Source: Pseudomonadota bacterium (GTDB lineage Bacteria > Pseudomonadota > Alphaproteobacteria > Rhizobiales > Aestuariivirgaceae). From it: a DNA stretch of 64,000 nt. Position numbers and translations under genes: made by a program. The stretch covers positions 1 through 64,000 of the forward strand of contig CAUJIO010000052.1 of NCBI GenBank assembly GCA_963205315.1, read 5' to 3'. A model generated the notes under the pieces. That model had not been told where the DNA came from and made no database searches. It saw only the letters and a list, made by a program, of their open reading frames with translations. Below, piece by piece: positions 1 to 8,502 of the stretch; position 1 is the first letter of the stretch; every line of letters begins with the position of its first letter.

Positions 1-294
1 ATCGTCAAGGCGCGGCGCCCCAAGGCGTCCGAATCGCTGGCACGGGAAGTCGTGCTCTTCGTCCAGGCATTGCGCGGCGGCGACCTCTACAAGTCGCCCG
101 GTGTTGCCGAAACGCTGGACTGGGTGACGGCACTGCACGAGCTTGATTCCCTGACGCTCGATCCCCAGATGGTCAACGATACGCTCGGCGTGTTGTTGAA
201 GTATCAGGACGATATCAGCCGCATGCAGGGGACCGAAGCCAAGCGCATCCTCGACCAGATCAAGGACGAGATCCGGACGATGGGTGCCGTCTAA
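1..294 (+). CDS. MoxR/CoxD-family AAA+ ATPase, C-terminal end (5' truncated by window)
   Basis: Only the last 97 codons lie in the window and the reading frame is open from base 1, so the start is upstream. The visible part is the helical lid of a MoxR-type AAA+ ATPase: a basic stretch, then helices with SLAREVVLFVQALR, and a tail where CoxD-like proteins carry their C-terminal helical bundle. MoxR ATPases work with vWA proteins to insert cofactors or remodel metalloenzymes. The next gene, 12 bases downstream, is exactly such a vWA (CoxE-like) partner, which supports the call. No Walker motifs are visible because they would lie upstream. It is the first gene of a Mo-hydroxylase maturation operon. 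Confidence 0.8.
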   Translation: MVKARRPKASESLAREVVLFVQALRGGDLYKSPGVAETLDWVTALHELDSLTLDPQMVNDTLGVLLKYQDDISRMQGTEAKRILDQIKDEIRTMGAV

Positions 295-306
295 GAGGGC
301 ACATCC

Positions 307-1563
307 GTGACGCCGCCGCTCTCGCCATTCAGCGCCGCCAATCAGAACCAGAGGCCGATCTCCGGCAGGCTGGCCGAGAACATCATGCATTTCGCCCGTG
401 TGCTGCGCGAGGCCGGAATCCCCGTCGGCCCCGGCGCCGTCATCGATGCGCTCGACGCGGCAATGTCAGGGAGCCTGCGCACGCGCGATGATTTCTACTG
501 GACGCTGCACGCGGTTTTCGTCAAACGCCGCGACCAGCGCGAGGTCTTCGATCAGGCCTTCCACGTCTTCTGGAAGAAGCCAAAAATGCTGGAGCAGCTG
601 ATGCAGCTGTTCTTCCATTCGATCACCCGCGATGCCGGCGACAAGGCCAAGCAGGCCGGCTTCCGGCGCCTGGCCGAAGCGATGTTCGACAAGCACGACG
701 CCCCCAGCCAGCAGCGCCAGAAGAAGGACGATATCGAGGTCGATGCCACCTTCACGGCGTCCGCCGATGAAGTCCTGCGACGCAAGGATTTCGAGCAGAT
801 GACGGTGGCCGAGCAGGCGCAGGCGCGTGCCGCGATCTCCCGGCTGCGCATGCACCGCACGGAAGTCATGACGCGGCGCTATGAACGGGCGATGAGAGGA
901 CGGGCGATCGACATGCGCCGCACGCTCAAAGGCTCGTTGCGCGCCGGCGGGCATTTCATCGATCTCGAACGCCGGGCCAAGCAGTGGCACGAGCCGCCGC
1001 TCGTGGTGCTCTGCGACATTTCCGGTTCATGCTCGAACTACAGCCGCATGTTCCTGCATTTCCTCCATGCGCTGACCAATGACCGCGACCGCGTCTCGGT
1101 CTTCCTGTTCGGTACGAGGCTCACCAACATCACGCGCGAGTTGAAACGCCGCGACATCGACGAGGCGATGGCCAAGGTGTCGGGTGCCGTCAAGGACTGG
1201 TCGGGGGGCACGCGCATCGGCACGTCGCTGAAGGAGTTCAATTACAAATGGGCTAGGCGCGTGCTGACGCAAGGCGCGCACGTGATGCTGATGACCGACG
1301 GGCTTGACCGCGAGGACACCTCGACGCTCCAACACGAGATGGAGCGCCTGCACCGCCAGACCAAGCGCATCATCTGGCTCAATCCGCTGCTGCGTTACGA
1401 TGGCTTCAAAGCATTGGCCGGTGGCATCCGCGCCATGATGCCTCATGTCGATGAATTCCGCCCGGTTCACTCACTCGACAGCCTGCGTGATCTTGCCGCC
1501 GCCCTTGCCGGTCCGCCGTCGGCGGCGCATGATCCGCGGAACTGGATGAAACACGGAACCTGA
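307..1563 (+). CDS. CoxE-like vWA domain protein
   Basis: This is a 418-aa protein starting at GTG, with AGAGGG seven bases upstream. The N-terminal 200 residues are helical and charged, as in CoxE. The C-terminal half is a von Willebrand A domain with a MIDAS motif DISGSCS beginning at Asp237 and a later MTDGLD segment. CoxE proteins pair with MoxR/CoxD ATPases in assembling the active site of molybdenum-copper CO dehydrogenase and related hydroxylases in the cytoplasm. It sits between the ATPase and XdhC-type genes in one operon. The structural hydroxylase subunits (coxMSL type) are not in the window, so the substrate enzyme is unknown. Confidence 0.85.
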   Translation: MTPPLSPFSAANQNQRPISGRLAENIMHFARVLREAGIPVGPGAVIDALDAAMSGSLRTRDDFYWTLHAVFVKRRDQREVFDQAFHVFWKKPKMLEQLMQLFFHSITRDAGDKAKQAGFRRLAEAMFDKHDAPSQQRQKKDDIEVDATFTASADEVLRRKDFEQMTVAEQAQARAAISRLRMHRTEVMTRRYERAMRGRAIDMRRTLKGSLRAGGHFIDLERRAKQWHEPPLVVLCDISGSCSNYSRMFLHFLHALTNDRDRVSVFLFGTRLTNITRELKRRDIDEAMAKVSGAVKDWSGGTRIGTSLKEFNYKWARRVLTQGAHVMLMTDGLDREDTSTLQHEMERLHRQTKRIIWLNPLLRYDGFKALAGGIRAMMPHVDEFRPVHSLDSLRDLAAALAGPPSAAHDPRNWMKHGT

Positions 1564-1575
1564 GAGGAGGCCAGC

Positions 1576-1899
1576 ATGGCCGCATCCGATCACAGCATTC
1601 TCGAACAGGCAGCACAGTGGCTGGCGGAGGGCCGCAAGGTCGCCATCGCGACCGTTGTTGAAACCTGGGGATCGGCGCCCCAGCCGATCGGCAGCCAGCT
1701 GGTCATCGATGCCGAAGGCAACTTCATCGGCTCGGTGTCGGGCGGTTGCGTCGAGGGCGCGGTCGTCACCGAGGCCGTGGACGTCATCGGATCGGGCGCG
1801 CCGAAGCTGCTGCAATTCGGCGTGGCGGATGAAACCGCCTGGAAGGTCGGCCTTGCCTGCGGCGGCAAGATCGGTGTCTATGTGGAGCCGGTGAATTGA
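1576..1899 (+). CDS. XdhC/CoxI family protein, N-terminal domain protein
   Basis: This 107-aa protein has a strong AGGAGG ribosome site six bases before its ATG. It is the N-terminal domain of the XdhC/CoxI family, with the conserved VETWGSAPQPIGSQ segment and the SGGCVEGAVV motif near residues 56-65. XdhC proteins bind molybdenum cofactor, protect it, and help sulfurate and insert it into xanthine dehydrogenase-type enzymes. The Rossmann-like C-terminal domain found in full-length XdhC is on the next gene, which overlaps this one by four bases (TTGA), so the two are probably translated in a coupled way and act as one complex. Confidence 0.85.
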   Translation: MAASDHSILEQAAQWLAEGRKVAIATVVETWGSAPQPIGSQLVIDAEGNFIGSVSGGCVEGAVVTEAVDVIGSGAPKLLQFGVADETAWKVGLACGGKIGVYVEPVN

Positions 1900-2564
1900 A
1901 ACGCCAGCTGCTCGAACAACTTCTTGCCGCGCGCCAGAACCGCCAGGCGGTGGCGCTCATTACCGATCTCGCAACCGGCGAGCAAAGGCTTGTGCCGCGC
2001 GCCGAGGCAGGGAATGATCCGTTGGCGGACAAACTCGACGAGGCCTTCCGCTTCGACCAGTCGGGCAGCCATGACGGCCATTTCGTCAACATCCACAATC
2101 CGCCGCTCAGGCTCATCATCATCGGCGCGGTTCACATCGCGCAGAGCGTCATCCCGATTGCCCAACAGCTTGGCTACGACATCACCGTCATCGATCCGCG
2201 CGGTGCCTTTGCCACGGGTGCCCGCTTTCCCGGCATTTCGCTCCACGCCGAATGGCCGGACGAGATCATTCCCAGCATCGGACTGGATCCACGCACTGCG
2301 ATGATCGCGCTGACGCATGATCCGAAGATCGACGATCCGGCGCTGTTCGCGGCGCTGAAGTCCGATCTGTTCTATATCGGTGCGCTGGGTTCGAAGAGGA
2401 CGCAAGCCTCTCGCGGCCAACGTCTGAAAGATGCCGGCTTCACGGATGCGCAGATCGCCCGCATCCACGGTCCCATCGGCATCAACATTGGTGCAAAGGG
2501 TGCGCCGGAGATCGCCGTGTCGATCATGGCCGAGATGACGCGGTCGCTGCGGCTGGGCGGCTGA
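1896..2564 (+). CDS. XdhC family protein, C-terminal Rossmann domain protein
   Basis: This 222-aa protein begins at a TTG that overlaps the stop codon of the preceding gene (TTGA). Residues from about 70 form the XdhC C-terminal Rossmann fold: LRLIIIGAVHIAQSVIPIA, then TVIDPR, then ALTHDPKIDDPAL and YIGALGSKRT, and an IHGPIGINIGAKGAPEIAVSI end typical of XdhC. Together with the preceding small protein it makes up one complete XdhC, the factor that loads molybdenum cofactor into hydroxylases. The non-ATG start and direct overlap suggest translation depends on reading through the upstream gene. Split XdhC pairs occur in other alphaproteobacterial cox-like clusters. Confidence 0.85.
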   Translation: MKRQLLEQLLAARQNRQAVALITDLATGEQRLVPRAEAGNDPLADKLDEAFRFDQSGSHDGHFVNIHNPPLRLIIIGAVHIAQSVIPIAQQLGYDITVIDPRGAFATGARFPGISLHAEWPDEIIPSIGLDPRTAMIALTHDPKIDDPALFAALKSDLFYIGALGSKRTQASRGQRLKDAGFTDAQIARIHGPIGINIGAKGAPEIAVSIMAEMTRSLRLGG

Positions 2565-2566
2565 GC

Positions 2567-4186
2567 ATGATCTTTGGCCATTTGCCGGTGCATGACGCGC
2601 AGGGCGCCATACTGGCGCATTCGATCAAGCACGCCGACGGAGTGTTCAAGAAAGGCAGGGTGCTGTCGCCAGACGACATCCGTGTGCTGACGAAATCCGG
2701 CGTCACCTCGGTCTTCGCGGCGAAGCTCTCGCCCGACGACATTCCGGAAGACGAGGCAGCGGCAGCCATCGCGCGGGTCATCGGTGCAGTTGGCACGGTG
2801 GCACAGGCGCCGTTCACCGGCCGCGCCAATCTGCACGCCGTTACGCGCGGTCTCGCTATCATCGATGCCGAGCGCGTCCGGGCGCTGAACCGCCTGCATG
2901 AGAGCCTGACGCTCGCCACGGTGGCGCCCTTCGCCATCGTGGAGCGCCGCGAGATGGTCGCCACCGTCAAGGTCATTCCCTTTGCCGTGCCGCGTGCCGT
3001 ACTTGATCAAGCGCTGGAGATCATCGGCGACACGCCGCTGCTTCGGGTCGAATCCTTCAAGGGCAAGCGCTGCGGCCTGATCATCACGCAGTTGCCGCAG
3101 ACCAAGCCGTCGATCGTCGTCAAGTCGGAAGAGGCGATACGCGAGCGTGTCACATCGCTCGATGGAACGGTGGCCGAGGTGCGCGTGACGCCGCACAGTA
3201 TTTCTGACGTGACCGCGGCAATTCATGATCTCAAGGCCAAGTCCTGCGATCCCATCCTGATCTTCGGCGCTTCGGCGATTGTCGATCGCGGTGACATCAT
3301 ACCCTCTGCCGTGGCCGCGGCGGGGGGAAGGGTCATCCATCTCGGCATGCCGGTCGATCCCGGCAACCTGATGATGTTCGGCGCCATCGGCTCTGTTCCC
3401 GTCATTGGCGTTCCGTCCTGCGCCCGATCGCCGAAGCTGAACGGCTTCGACTGGGTGCTGGCGCGTGTCATGGCCGGTGTCGAAGTGACAGGCCGGGATA
3501 TCATGGACATGGGGGCAGGGGGGCTTCTGGCGGAGATCCCCACGCGGCCAAGCCCGCGTGAAGGCAAGGCCAAGGTGCAGCGCGCGCCGCGCGTCACGGC
3601 ACTGGTATTGGCGGCGGGTGCCTCTTCGCGCATGGGATCCAACAAGCTGCTGGCCGATCTCGGAGGCATGCCGATGATCACCCGCGCCGTCAGCGCCATC
3701 CGGCCGGCTGTCGATGCAATGACCGTGGTGACTGGCCGCGATGCGCCGCAGATCGAGGCGGCACTCGGCAATCAGCCGGTGAGCTTTGTTCACAATCCTG
3801 ACTATGCCGAGGGTCTGGCAACTTCGCTAAGGCGTGGAATCGAGTCGATTTCCGACGACACCGACGCCGTGCTAGTCATGCTCGGTGACATGCCGCGGGT
3901 CGATGCGGCCATGGTCGGCAAGCTCGTCGCGGCGTTCAATCCGGCCGAGCACCGCTCGATCTGCATTCCGGTTCACAATGGCCAGCGCGGCAACCCGGTG
4001 CTGTGGGGCCGCCAGCACCTAGAGGCCCTCAAGAGCCTGAAGGGCGACACGGGTGCCCGGCAGCTGTTTGATCAGTATGCGGATGAACTGGTCGAAGTGG
4101 CGATGCCGGATGACGCCGTGTTGACCGATGTCGATACGCCGGAGTCGCTCGCCCTTATGACATCAGTCCATTGGCGCGGAAACTGA
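2567..4186 (+). CDS. Molybdopterin-binding / MobA-like nucleotidyltransferase fusion protein
   Basis: This is a 539-aa two-domain protein starting two bases after XdhC. Residues 1 to about 330 form a molybdopterin-binding (MoaB/MogA/MoeA-like) domain, ending in a segment rich in [18 protein letters not shown]. From residue 346 the sequence [15 protein letters not shown] opens a MobA/MocA-like NTP transferase domain, the nucleotide-binding signature of enzymes that attach CMP or GMP to molybdopterin. The fusion probably makes the dinucleotide form of the cofactor (likely MCD, as in MocA) for a xanthine-oxidase-family hydroxylase. This fits the cox/xdh maturation genes upstream. Its last 32 bases overlap convergently with radC. 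Confidence 0.82.
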   Translation: MIFGHLPVHDAQGAILAHSIKHADGVFKKGRVLSPDDIRVLTKSGVTSVFAAKLSPDDIPEDEAAAAIARVIGAVGTVAQAPFTGRANLHAVTRGLAIIDAERVRALNRLHESLTLATVAPFAIVERREMVATVKVIPFAVPRAVLDQALEIIGDTPLLRVESFKGKRCGLIITQLPQTKPSIVVKSEEAIRERVTSLDGTVAEVRVTPHSISDVTAAIHDLKAKSCDPILIFGASAIVDRGDIIPSAVAAAGGRVIHLGMPVDPGNLMMFGAIGSVPVIGVPSCARSPKLNGFDWVLARVMAGVEVTGRDIMDMGAGGLLAEIPTRPSPREGKAKVQRAPRVTALVLAAGASSRMGSNKLLADLGGMPMITRAVSAIRPAVDAMTVVTGRDAPQIEAALGNQPVSFVHNPDYAEGLATSLRRGIESISDDTDAVLVMLGDMPRVDAAMVGKLVAAFNPAEHRSICIPVHNGQRGNPVLWGRQHLEALKSLKGDTGARQLFDQYADELVEVAMPDDAVLTDVDTPESLALMTSVHWRGN

Positions 4187-4865
4187 AGTGGCCCTTGCGG
4201 CCGACAATCACGTGATCGTGGACGGCGACGCCCAGCCTTTGCCCCGCCTCCACAATCTTCCTGGTCATGTCGATATCGGCCATTGAGGGTGTGGGATCGC
4301 CCGAGGGGTGGTTGTGCACCAGCACGGTGGCCGAGGCGCCCAGTTCCAGGGCGCGTTTCACCACCTCGCGCGGATAGACTGGCGTGTGATCGACGGTGCC
4401 TTCCTGCTGCACCTCGTCGGCGATCAGCTGGTTCTTCTTGTCGAGGAACAGTATGCGGAATGCCTCGATGTCATTGAAGGCCATGGCGGCGCGCACATAG
4501 TCGAGAATGGCGTTCCAGGTGTTGAGCACCGGGCGGTTGATGACCTGGCCTTTCATCAGCCGCATGGCGGCGGCGTGGACGATCTTGAGTTCGGTCGCCA
4601 CAGCTTCGCCGACACCCTTCACCTCCATCAGACGCTCTGGTTCGGCGCTCATCACTTCGGCAAAGGTGCCGAAGCGCGCCAGCAGGGCTTTGGCAATGGG
4701 TTTCGTGTCGCCCCGCCTGATGGCGCGGAATAAAACCATCTCAAGAAGCTCATAGTCCGGCATGGCGTCCGGTCCGCCATTGGCGAAGCGGTCTTTCAGG
4801 CGTTCGCGATGGCCGAGAAAGTGCGGTTGCGGGGGCTTGATGCCGGCGTCGTCAAAGCCCGCCAC
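4155..4865 (-). CDS. radC: RadC family protein (JAB/MPN domain)
   Basis: This 236-aa protein has an N-terminal helix-hairpin-helix-like region ([19 protein letters not shown], about residues 80-100) and a C-terminal JAB1/MPN metalloprotease-like domain. The zinc motif [16 protein letters not shown] supplies the two histidines and the aspartate of the JAMM pattern. RadC proteins are conserved, but their role in DNA repair is doubtful and no certain function is known. The gene starts three bases after map, so the two are one transcription unit. Its 3' end overlaps the convergent molybdopterin gene by 32 bases. Confidence 0.9.
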   Translation of the reverse strand: MAGFDDAGIKPPQPHFLGHRERLKDRFANGGPDAMPDYELLEMVLFRAIRRGDTKPIAKALLARFGTFAEVMSAEPERLMEVKGVGEAVATELKIVHAAAMRLMKGQVINRPVLNTWNAILDYVRAAMAFNDIEAFRILFLDKKNQLIADEVQQEGTVDHTPVYPREVVKRALELGASATVLVHNHPSGDPTPSMADIDMTRKIVEAGQRLGVAVHDHVIVGRKGHFSFRANGLMS

Positions 4866-4868
4866 GAT

Positions 4869-5693
4869 TCAGACCCCGTAAGGCGGGTGGTGCAAGCCCT
4901 TGGGTGACAGCGTGAAGATCTCGACGCCGGTGTCGGTCACGCCGACCGTATGTTCGAACTGTGCGGAGAGCGAGCGGTCGCGCGTCACTGCCGTCCAGCC
5001 GTCGCCCAGGATCTTCACGTGCGGGCGGCCAAGGTTGATCATCGGCTCGATGGTGAAGAACATTCCCGCTTTGAGCTCCACCCCTTCGCCCATGCGGCCG
5101 TAATGCAGGACATTGGGGTGATCATGGAAGACACGGCCCAGCCCGTGGCCGCAGAAATCACGCACCACAGAGCAGCGTTCGCCCTCGGCGTAGGTCTGGA
5201 TAGCATAGCCGATGTCCCCCAGATGGGCGCCGGGCTTCACCATGGCGATGCCGCGCATCAGGCTTTCATACGTCACCTCGACCAGGCGCTCGGCCTTCCG
5301 GTTGACCTCGCCGACATTGTACATGCGGCTTGAATCGCCGTGCCAGCCGTCGACGATCAGGGTCACGTCGATATTGACGATATCCCCGTCACGCAGGGGC
5401 TTGTCATTGGGTATGCCGTGGCAGACGACATGATTGATCGACGTGCAGATCGATTTGGGGTAGCCACGGTAGTTGAGCGGTGCCGGGACGGCATGATGGT
5501 CGCGGGCGAATTCCACGATCATGCGGTCGAGTTCATCGGTCGTAACACCCGCCTTCACATGCGGCGTCAACAGGTCGAGCGCCTCGGCGGTGAGCCGCCC
5601 GGCCTTGCGCATGGCGGCAAAGTCCTCGGGCCCATGGAGCTTGATCCTGGTGGACCGGGATGATGTGGTGTCGTCGGCGGTTGCGTATGTCAT
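4869..5693 (-). CDS. map: Type I methionyl aminopeptidase
   Basis: This 274-aa enzyme removes the initiator methionine from new proteins in the cytoplasm. All five metal ligands of MetAP are visible: Asp in DIVNIDV, Asp in WHGDSSRMY, His in FCGHGLGRVF, Glu in FTIEPMINLG, and Glu in AQFEHTVGV. The substrate-binding His is in NHVVCHGIP. The length is normal for a type Ia enzyme with a short N-terminal extension. It is followed directly by radC. The start ATG at 5693 has only a weak GGA upstream, and no better start was seen. Confidence 0.95.
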   Translation of the reverse strand: MTYATADDTTSSRSTRIKLHGPEDFAAMRKAGRLTAEALDLLTPHVKAGVTTDELDRMIVEFARDHHAVPAPLNYRGYPKSICTSINHVVCHGIPNDKPLRDGDIVNIDVTLIVDGWHGDSSRMYNVGEVNRKAERLVEVTYESLMRGIAMVKPGAHLGDIGYAIQTYAEGERCSVVRDFCGHGLGRVFHDHPNVLHYGRMGEGVELKAGMFFTIEPMINLGRPHVKILGDGWTAVTRDRSLSAQFEHTVGVTDTGVEIFTLSPKGLHHPPYGV

Positions 5694-5897
5694 TCAGAAG
5701 TCCAGTACCGGGTTCGCCCGGACGGCAAGAAGTGGCGTGAGACCAAGTTTACAGGAAAGACCTGCAGGCTCAACAGCTGCTTTTGCAATGGGGTTTTCTT
5801 CAGATAGTCAGCCCGGCCTCTGCCCGCAAGGCCCGGTTTCGGGCTTTGACAGCACGCGCGTGCAATGGCACTCCTTGAACCGAACAGGGACTCCAAC

Positions 5898-6659
5898 ATG
5901 AACACTTCCCAGCCGACTGCCGCCGTTCTCCTCATTGGCGATGAAATCCTCTCGGGCCGCACCAAGGACAAGAACCTTGGCTTCCTCGCCGATTATCTGA
6001 CGGCGCTGGGCATCGACCTCAAGGAAGCCCGCGTCGTCTCCGACGCCGAAGAAGAGATTGCCGCGGCGGTGAATGCGCTGAGATCGCGCTATACCTATGT
6101 GTTCACGACGGGCGGCATTGGGCCGACGCACGACGACATCACGGCAGATGCCGTGGCCAAGGCCTTTGGCGTCGCCATCGACCACGACCCGAAGGCGGTC
6201 GATATCCTGCTCGCCTATTTCAAGGAGATCGGCCGCGAGCCGAATGAGGCGCGGTTGCGCATGGCGCGCATTCCGGTCGGGGCAACACTCATCGACAATC
6301 CCGTGTCAAAGGCGCCGGGCTTTCAGATGGGCAACGTGTTTGTCATGGCGGGCGTGCCGAAGATCATGAACGCCATGATGGAGGACGTGGCCACACGGCT
6401 CACGAAGGGCGTGCCGATGCAATCTCGCACGATCGAATTCCGGGGCGGTGAGGGCGATGTCGCCAAGCCTCTCGGTGAGATCCAGAAGGCCTACCCCGCC
6501 GTGGTCATCGGCTCCTATCCCTTCCAGGCGGCGGACGGATTCGCCACCAACCTCGTGCTCCGCTCGCGCGACGAGGCGGTGCTTGAACAGGCATTCGCGG
6601 CGGTCAAGGCCATGGCGGACGAACTGGTCACCGCCGGCAAGGCGCGGGGGTGGAGCTGA
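5898..6659 (+). CDS. CinA-like molybdopterin-binding domain protein
   Basis: This 253-aa protein is the competence/damage-inducible CinA N-terminal (MoCF-binding) domain type. It shows LLIGDEILSGRTKDKN at the N-terminus and FTTGGIGPTHDDITADA near residues 70-86, the family hallmark. The C-terminal deamidase domain (PncC) of long CinA proteins is absent, as in many alphaproteobacteria. I chose ATG 5898 because AGGGA lies seven bases upstream; an in-frame ATG at 5865 has no ribosome site and would add 11 unconserved residues. Biological role is uncertain, possibly pyridine nucleotide repair or cofactor related. Confidence 0.85.
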   Translation: MNTSQPTAAVLLIGDEILSGRTKDKNLGFLADYLTALGIDLKEARVVSDAEEEIAAAVNALRSRYTYVFTTGGIGPTHDDITADAVAKAFGVAIDHDPKAVDILLAYFKEIGREPNEARLRMARIPVGATLIDNPVSKAPGFQMGNVFVMAGVPKIMNAMMEDVATRLTKGVPMQSRTIEFRGGEGDVAKPLGEIQKAYPAVVIGSYPFQAADGFATNLVLRSRDEAVLEQAFAAVKAMADELVTAGKARGWS

Positions 6660-6708
6660 TCTCATCGCCAGAGTCCGCAGGCCCAGGTGTGGACTTCATC
6701 CGCTGAGA

Positions 6709-6720
6709 GTTGTCGACAAC
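6709..6720. promoter_or_regulatory. Perfect 12-bp palindrome upstream of RTX gene
   Basis: GTTGTCGACAAC is self-complementary over all 12 bases and sits about 20 bases before a candidate -35 box. It may be an operator for the RTX gene. No regulator gene is adjacent, and palindromes this short also arise by chance. Confidence 0.3.
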
Positions 6721-6740
6721 AGGGGCCCGAGCACCTGGAC

Positions 6741-6768
6741 TTGCCGGACTTGATGAATTGCGTAATAC
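6741..6768 (+). promoter_or_regulatory. Candidate sigma70-type promoter for the RTX gene
   Basis: TTGCCG and TAATAC are separated by 16 bases. This would start transcription near 6775, about 50 bases before the RTX start codon at 6827. This is judged by eye only. Confidence 0.4.
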
Positions 6769-6826
6769 TCCGGCCGCTCGAGGTGCGAGACGGGGGCTAT
6801 CAACACTTCCACAGGGAGTAGATGCG

Positions 6827-7405
6827 ATGGCGACAATTAATCTCGGAAACGGCGACGACATCAGGGACGGTACAGGGCAGGACGACGTCATCAACGGTAA
6901 CGGCGGCAACGATACGCTGTCGGGACTTGGCGGCGACGACGAAATCTCTGGTGGTATCGGAAATGATATCCTGAAAGGCGGAGCCGGCGATGACTTTCTC
7001 GACGGCGGCAGCGGACGGGACGTTCTCATCGGCGGAATCGGCAACGACACGCTGTTTGGCGGAACGGGCTTCGACAAGCTGAACGGCGGCGATGGCATCG
7101 ATTTCCTCAACGGAAATGACGGCGGTGCCAAGCTCACCGGTGGTGGCGGCGTTGACAATTTCCAGGTGGATGTTGGAGCTGCCCGCGTCATCATCACGGA
7201 TTTTCAGAACAACGTCGATGTTCTGCTGCTCGACGGCGACTTCTTCCCTGGCAAGACGGTGAAGCAGATACTCACCCAACATGGATCGAGTTCGGGCGGC
7301 GACAGCGCCATTGACCTGTCCGGCAATGGCGCCGACTCGCCACGGATCATCCTCCTGGGAGTGGACAATATTTTCAAACTCATCGACGACATCACCCTCA
7401 TCTGA
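6827..7405 (+). CDS. RTX (hemolysin-type calcium-binding) repeat protein, small
   Basis: This is a 192-aa acidic, glycine-rich protein. Residues 8-118 hold about eight to nine glycine-rich nonapeptides of the GGxGxDxLx type (for example GGAGDDFLD, GGIGNDTLF), which bind calcium in a parallel beta-roll outside the cell. The last 80 residues lack repeats and end in IFKLIDDITLI, consistent with an uncleaved C-terminal type I secretion signal. No catalytic domain is present. The start ATG has GGGAG eight bases upstream; longer in-frame starts lack a ribosome site. No type I secretion genes are nearby, so the exporter must be elsewhere. Confidence 0.85.
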   Translation: MATINLGNGDDIRDGTGQDDVINGNGGNDTLSGLGGDDEISGGIGNDILKGGAGDDFLDGGSGRDVLIGGIGNDTLFGGTGFDKLNGGDGIDFLNGNDGGAKLTGGGGVDNFQVDVGAARVIITDFQNNVDVLLLDGDFFPGKTVKQILTQHGSSSGGDSAIDLSGNGADSPRIILLGVDNIFKLIDDITLI

Positions 7406-7411
7406 GCCTGG

Positions 7412-7457
7412 TTCGCGCCGGGCGCGGGGCTGATAGCCGTCCGTCTTCCGGCGCGAA
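7412..7457. terminator. Inverted repeat between convergent genes
   Basis: TTCGCGCCGG at 7412-7421 pairs perfectly with CCGGCGCGAA at 7448-7457, with a 26-base loop. It lies between the convergent RTX and hydrolase genes. No T-run follows, so it is a weak bidirectional terminator candidate. Confidence 0.35.
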
Positions 7458-7461
7458 TTCC

Positions 7462-8217
7462 TCACGCAAAGAATGCCGTCACCGCGTCCTTGTAGCCACG
7501 GTCGCCGACAGCGTTCATGTGGTTGCGTCCGGGCAGGGCGACGCCGCGCGCGCCAGGGATCGCCTGCACCAGCGGATCGATTTGTCCTGCGACGTCATCC
7601 TTGTCGCCGGCAACGACCAGCACCGGGACTGAGATGCCGGCGAGTTCTTCCGCCGTGATTTTTTCGCGCGACGAACGGATGCAGGCGGCGAGCGCCTTCA
7701 GGTCACTGCGTGTCTGCTCTGCGAAGATGCGGAAGGTTCTCGCACCAGGGTCAGTCACATCCTCGCGGGAGGGCGCTTCGAAGCCGCGGGCGATGGCTTC
7801 GGCCCCGCCAACGCCAGTGATCATGCGCGAGGCGAGGCCGGCAAACACCGCGCGGTGCACGCGGTCCGGATGCCGCAAGGTGAGGAAAGCCGCAACGCGG
7901 GCCCCCATCGAATAGCCCATCACGTCGGCCTGGGTGATTCCCAGATGATCGAGCAGCCGCCGCGCGTCTTCCGCCATTTCGGTCGCGGCATACATGCCGG
8001 AATCATAGAGTTTTTCGCTGGCCCCATGGCCGCGATGGTCGAAGGTGATGACGAAGTGACCAGCAGCCGTCAGGGTCTTGACCCATCCCGTCTCCCACCA
8101 GTTTACCTTGCCGGTCGACGCAAAACCATGGATGAGCAGGACGGGGGGACCTCCGCCTGCTGTTTCATAGGCAATCTCGACGCCGTCCGAATTGAATTTG
8201 TGCATGGGGGCAAACAT
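7462..8217 (-). CDS. Alpha/beta hydrolase fold protein
   Basis: This 251-aa protein has the alpha/beta hydrolase layout. The oxyanion motif VLLIHGFAST falls at about residues 25-35, the nucleophile elbow MGYSMGAR carries the catalytic Ser, an acidic residue lies in VVAGDKDDVAG, and the catalytic His is in GRNHMNAVGD near the C-terminus. There is no signal peptide, so it is cytoplasmic. The substrate cannot be told; esterase or small-ester hydrolysis is the family norm. ATG 8217 was chosen, although an in-frame ATG at 8205 is possible and neither has a clear ribosome site. It is divergent from the zinc-finger gene at 8257. Confidence 0.85.
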   Translation of the reverse strand: MFAPMHKFNSDGVEIAYETAGGGPPVLLIHGFASTGKVNWWETGWVKTLTAAGHFVITFDHRGHGASEKLYDSGMYAATEMAEDARRLLDHLGITQADVMGYSMGARVAAFLTLRHPDRVHRAVFAGLASRMITGVGGAEAIARGFEAPSREDVTDPGARTFRIFAEQTRSDLKALAACIRSSREKITAEELAGISVPVLVVAGDKDDVAGQIDPLVQAIPGARGVALPGRNHMNAVGDRGYKDAVTAFFA

Positions 8218-8256
8218 ATGCTAACCGGCAAGTGAAACAAGGTCTTCGGGGGTTCC

Positions 8257-8502
8257 ATGGCATCGGGTGCAACGCCGCATTTCCAAAACACGATGGGTCT
8301 GTCCGCCATCGAGGTGGGGGCACGCGAATTCATGTGCATCGGCGCCTTGCCACCCTTCGACCATCCCCACGTCTTCATCGACATGGGTGAAGCCACCGAG
8401 ACCATCTGCCCGTATTGCTCCACGCTCTACAAATTCAATTCGAAACTTGCCGCCGACCAGTCAATCCCGGCCCAGGCGGCGTGGCACGACCAAGCTGCCT
8501 GA
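8257..8502 (+). CDS. zf-CHCC zinc-finger domain protein (NDUFS6-like)
   Basis: This 81-aa protein carries the CHCC zinc-finger pattern: Cys27, His36 or His38, then Cys51 and Cys54 (CPYC). It resembles the mitochondrial complex I accessory subunit NDUFS6 and its alphaproteobacterial relatives, so an accessory role in respiratory complex I is possible. The nuo genes are not in the window. The gene is complete, and the next gene overlaps it or starts at its very end in another frame. Confidence 0.85.
   Translation: MASGATPHFQNTMGLSAIEVGAREFMCIGALPPFDHPHVFIDMGEATETICPYCSTLYKFNSKLAADQSIPAQAAWHDQAA

Noticed and set aside
5831..5844. GCCCG/CGGGC hairpin followed by TTT
   Set aside because: Only a 5-bp stem, and no gene ends before it on the plus strand.
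5690..5971. Minus-strand frame between map and the CinA-like gene
   Set aside because: It overlaps the real CinA start, has no ribosome site and shows no domain or signal peptide.
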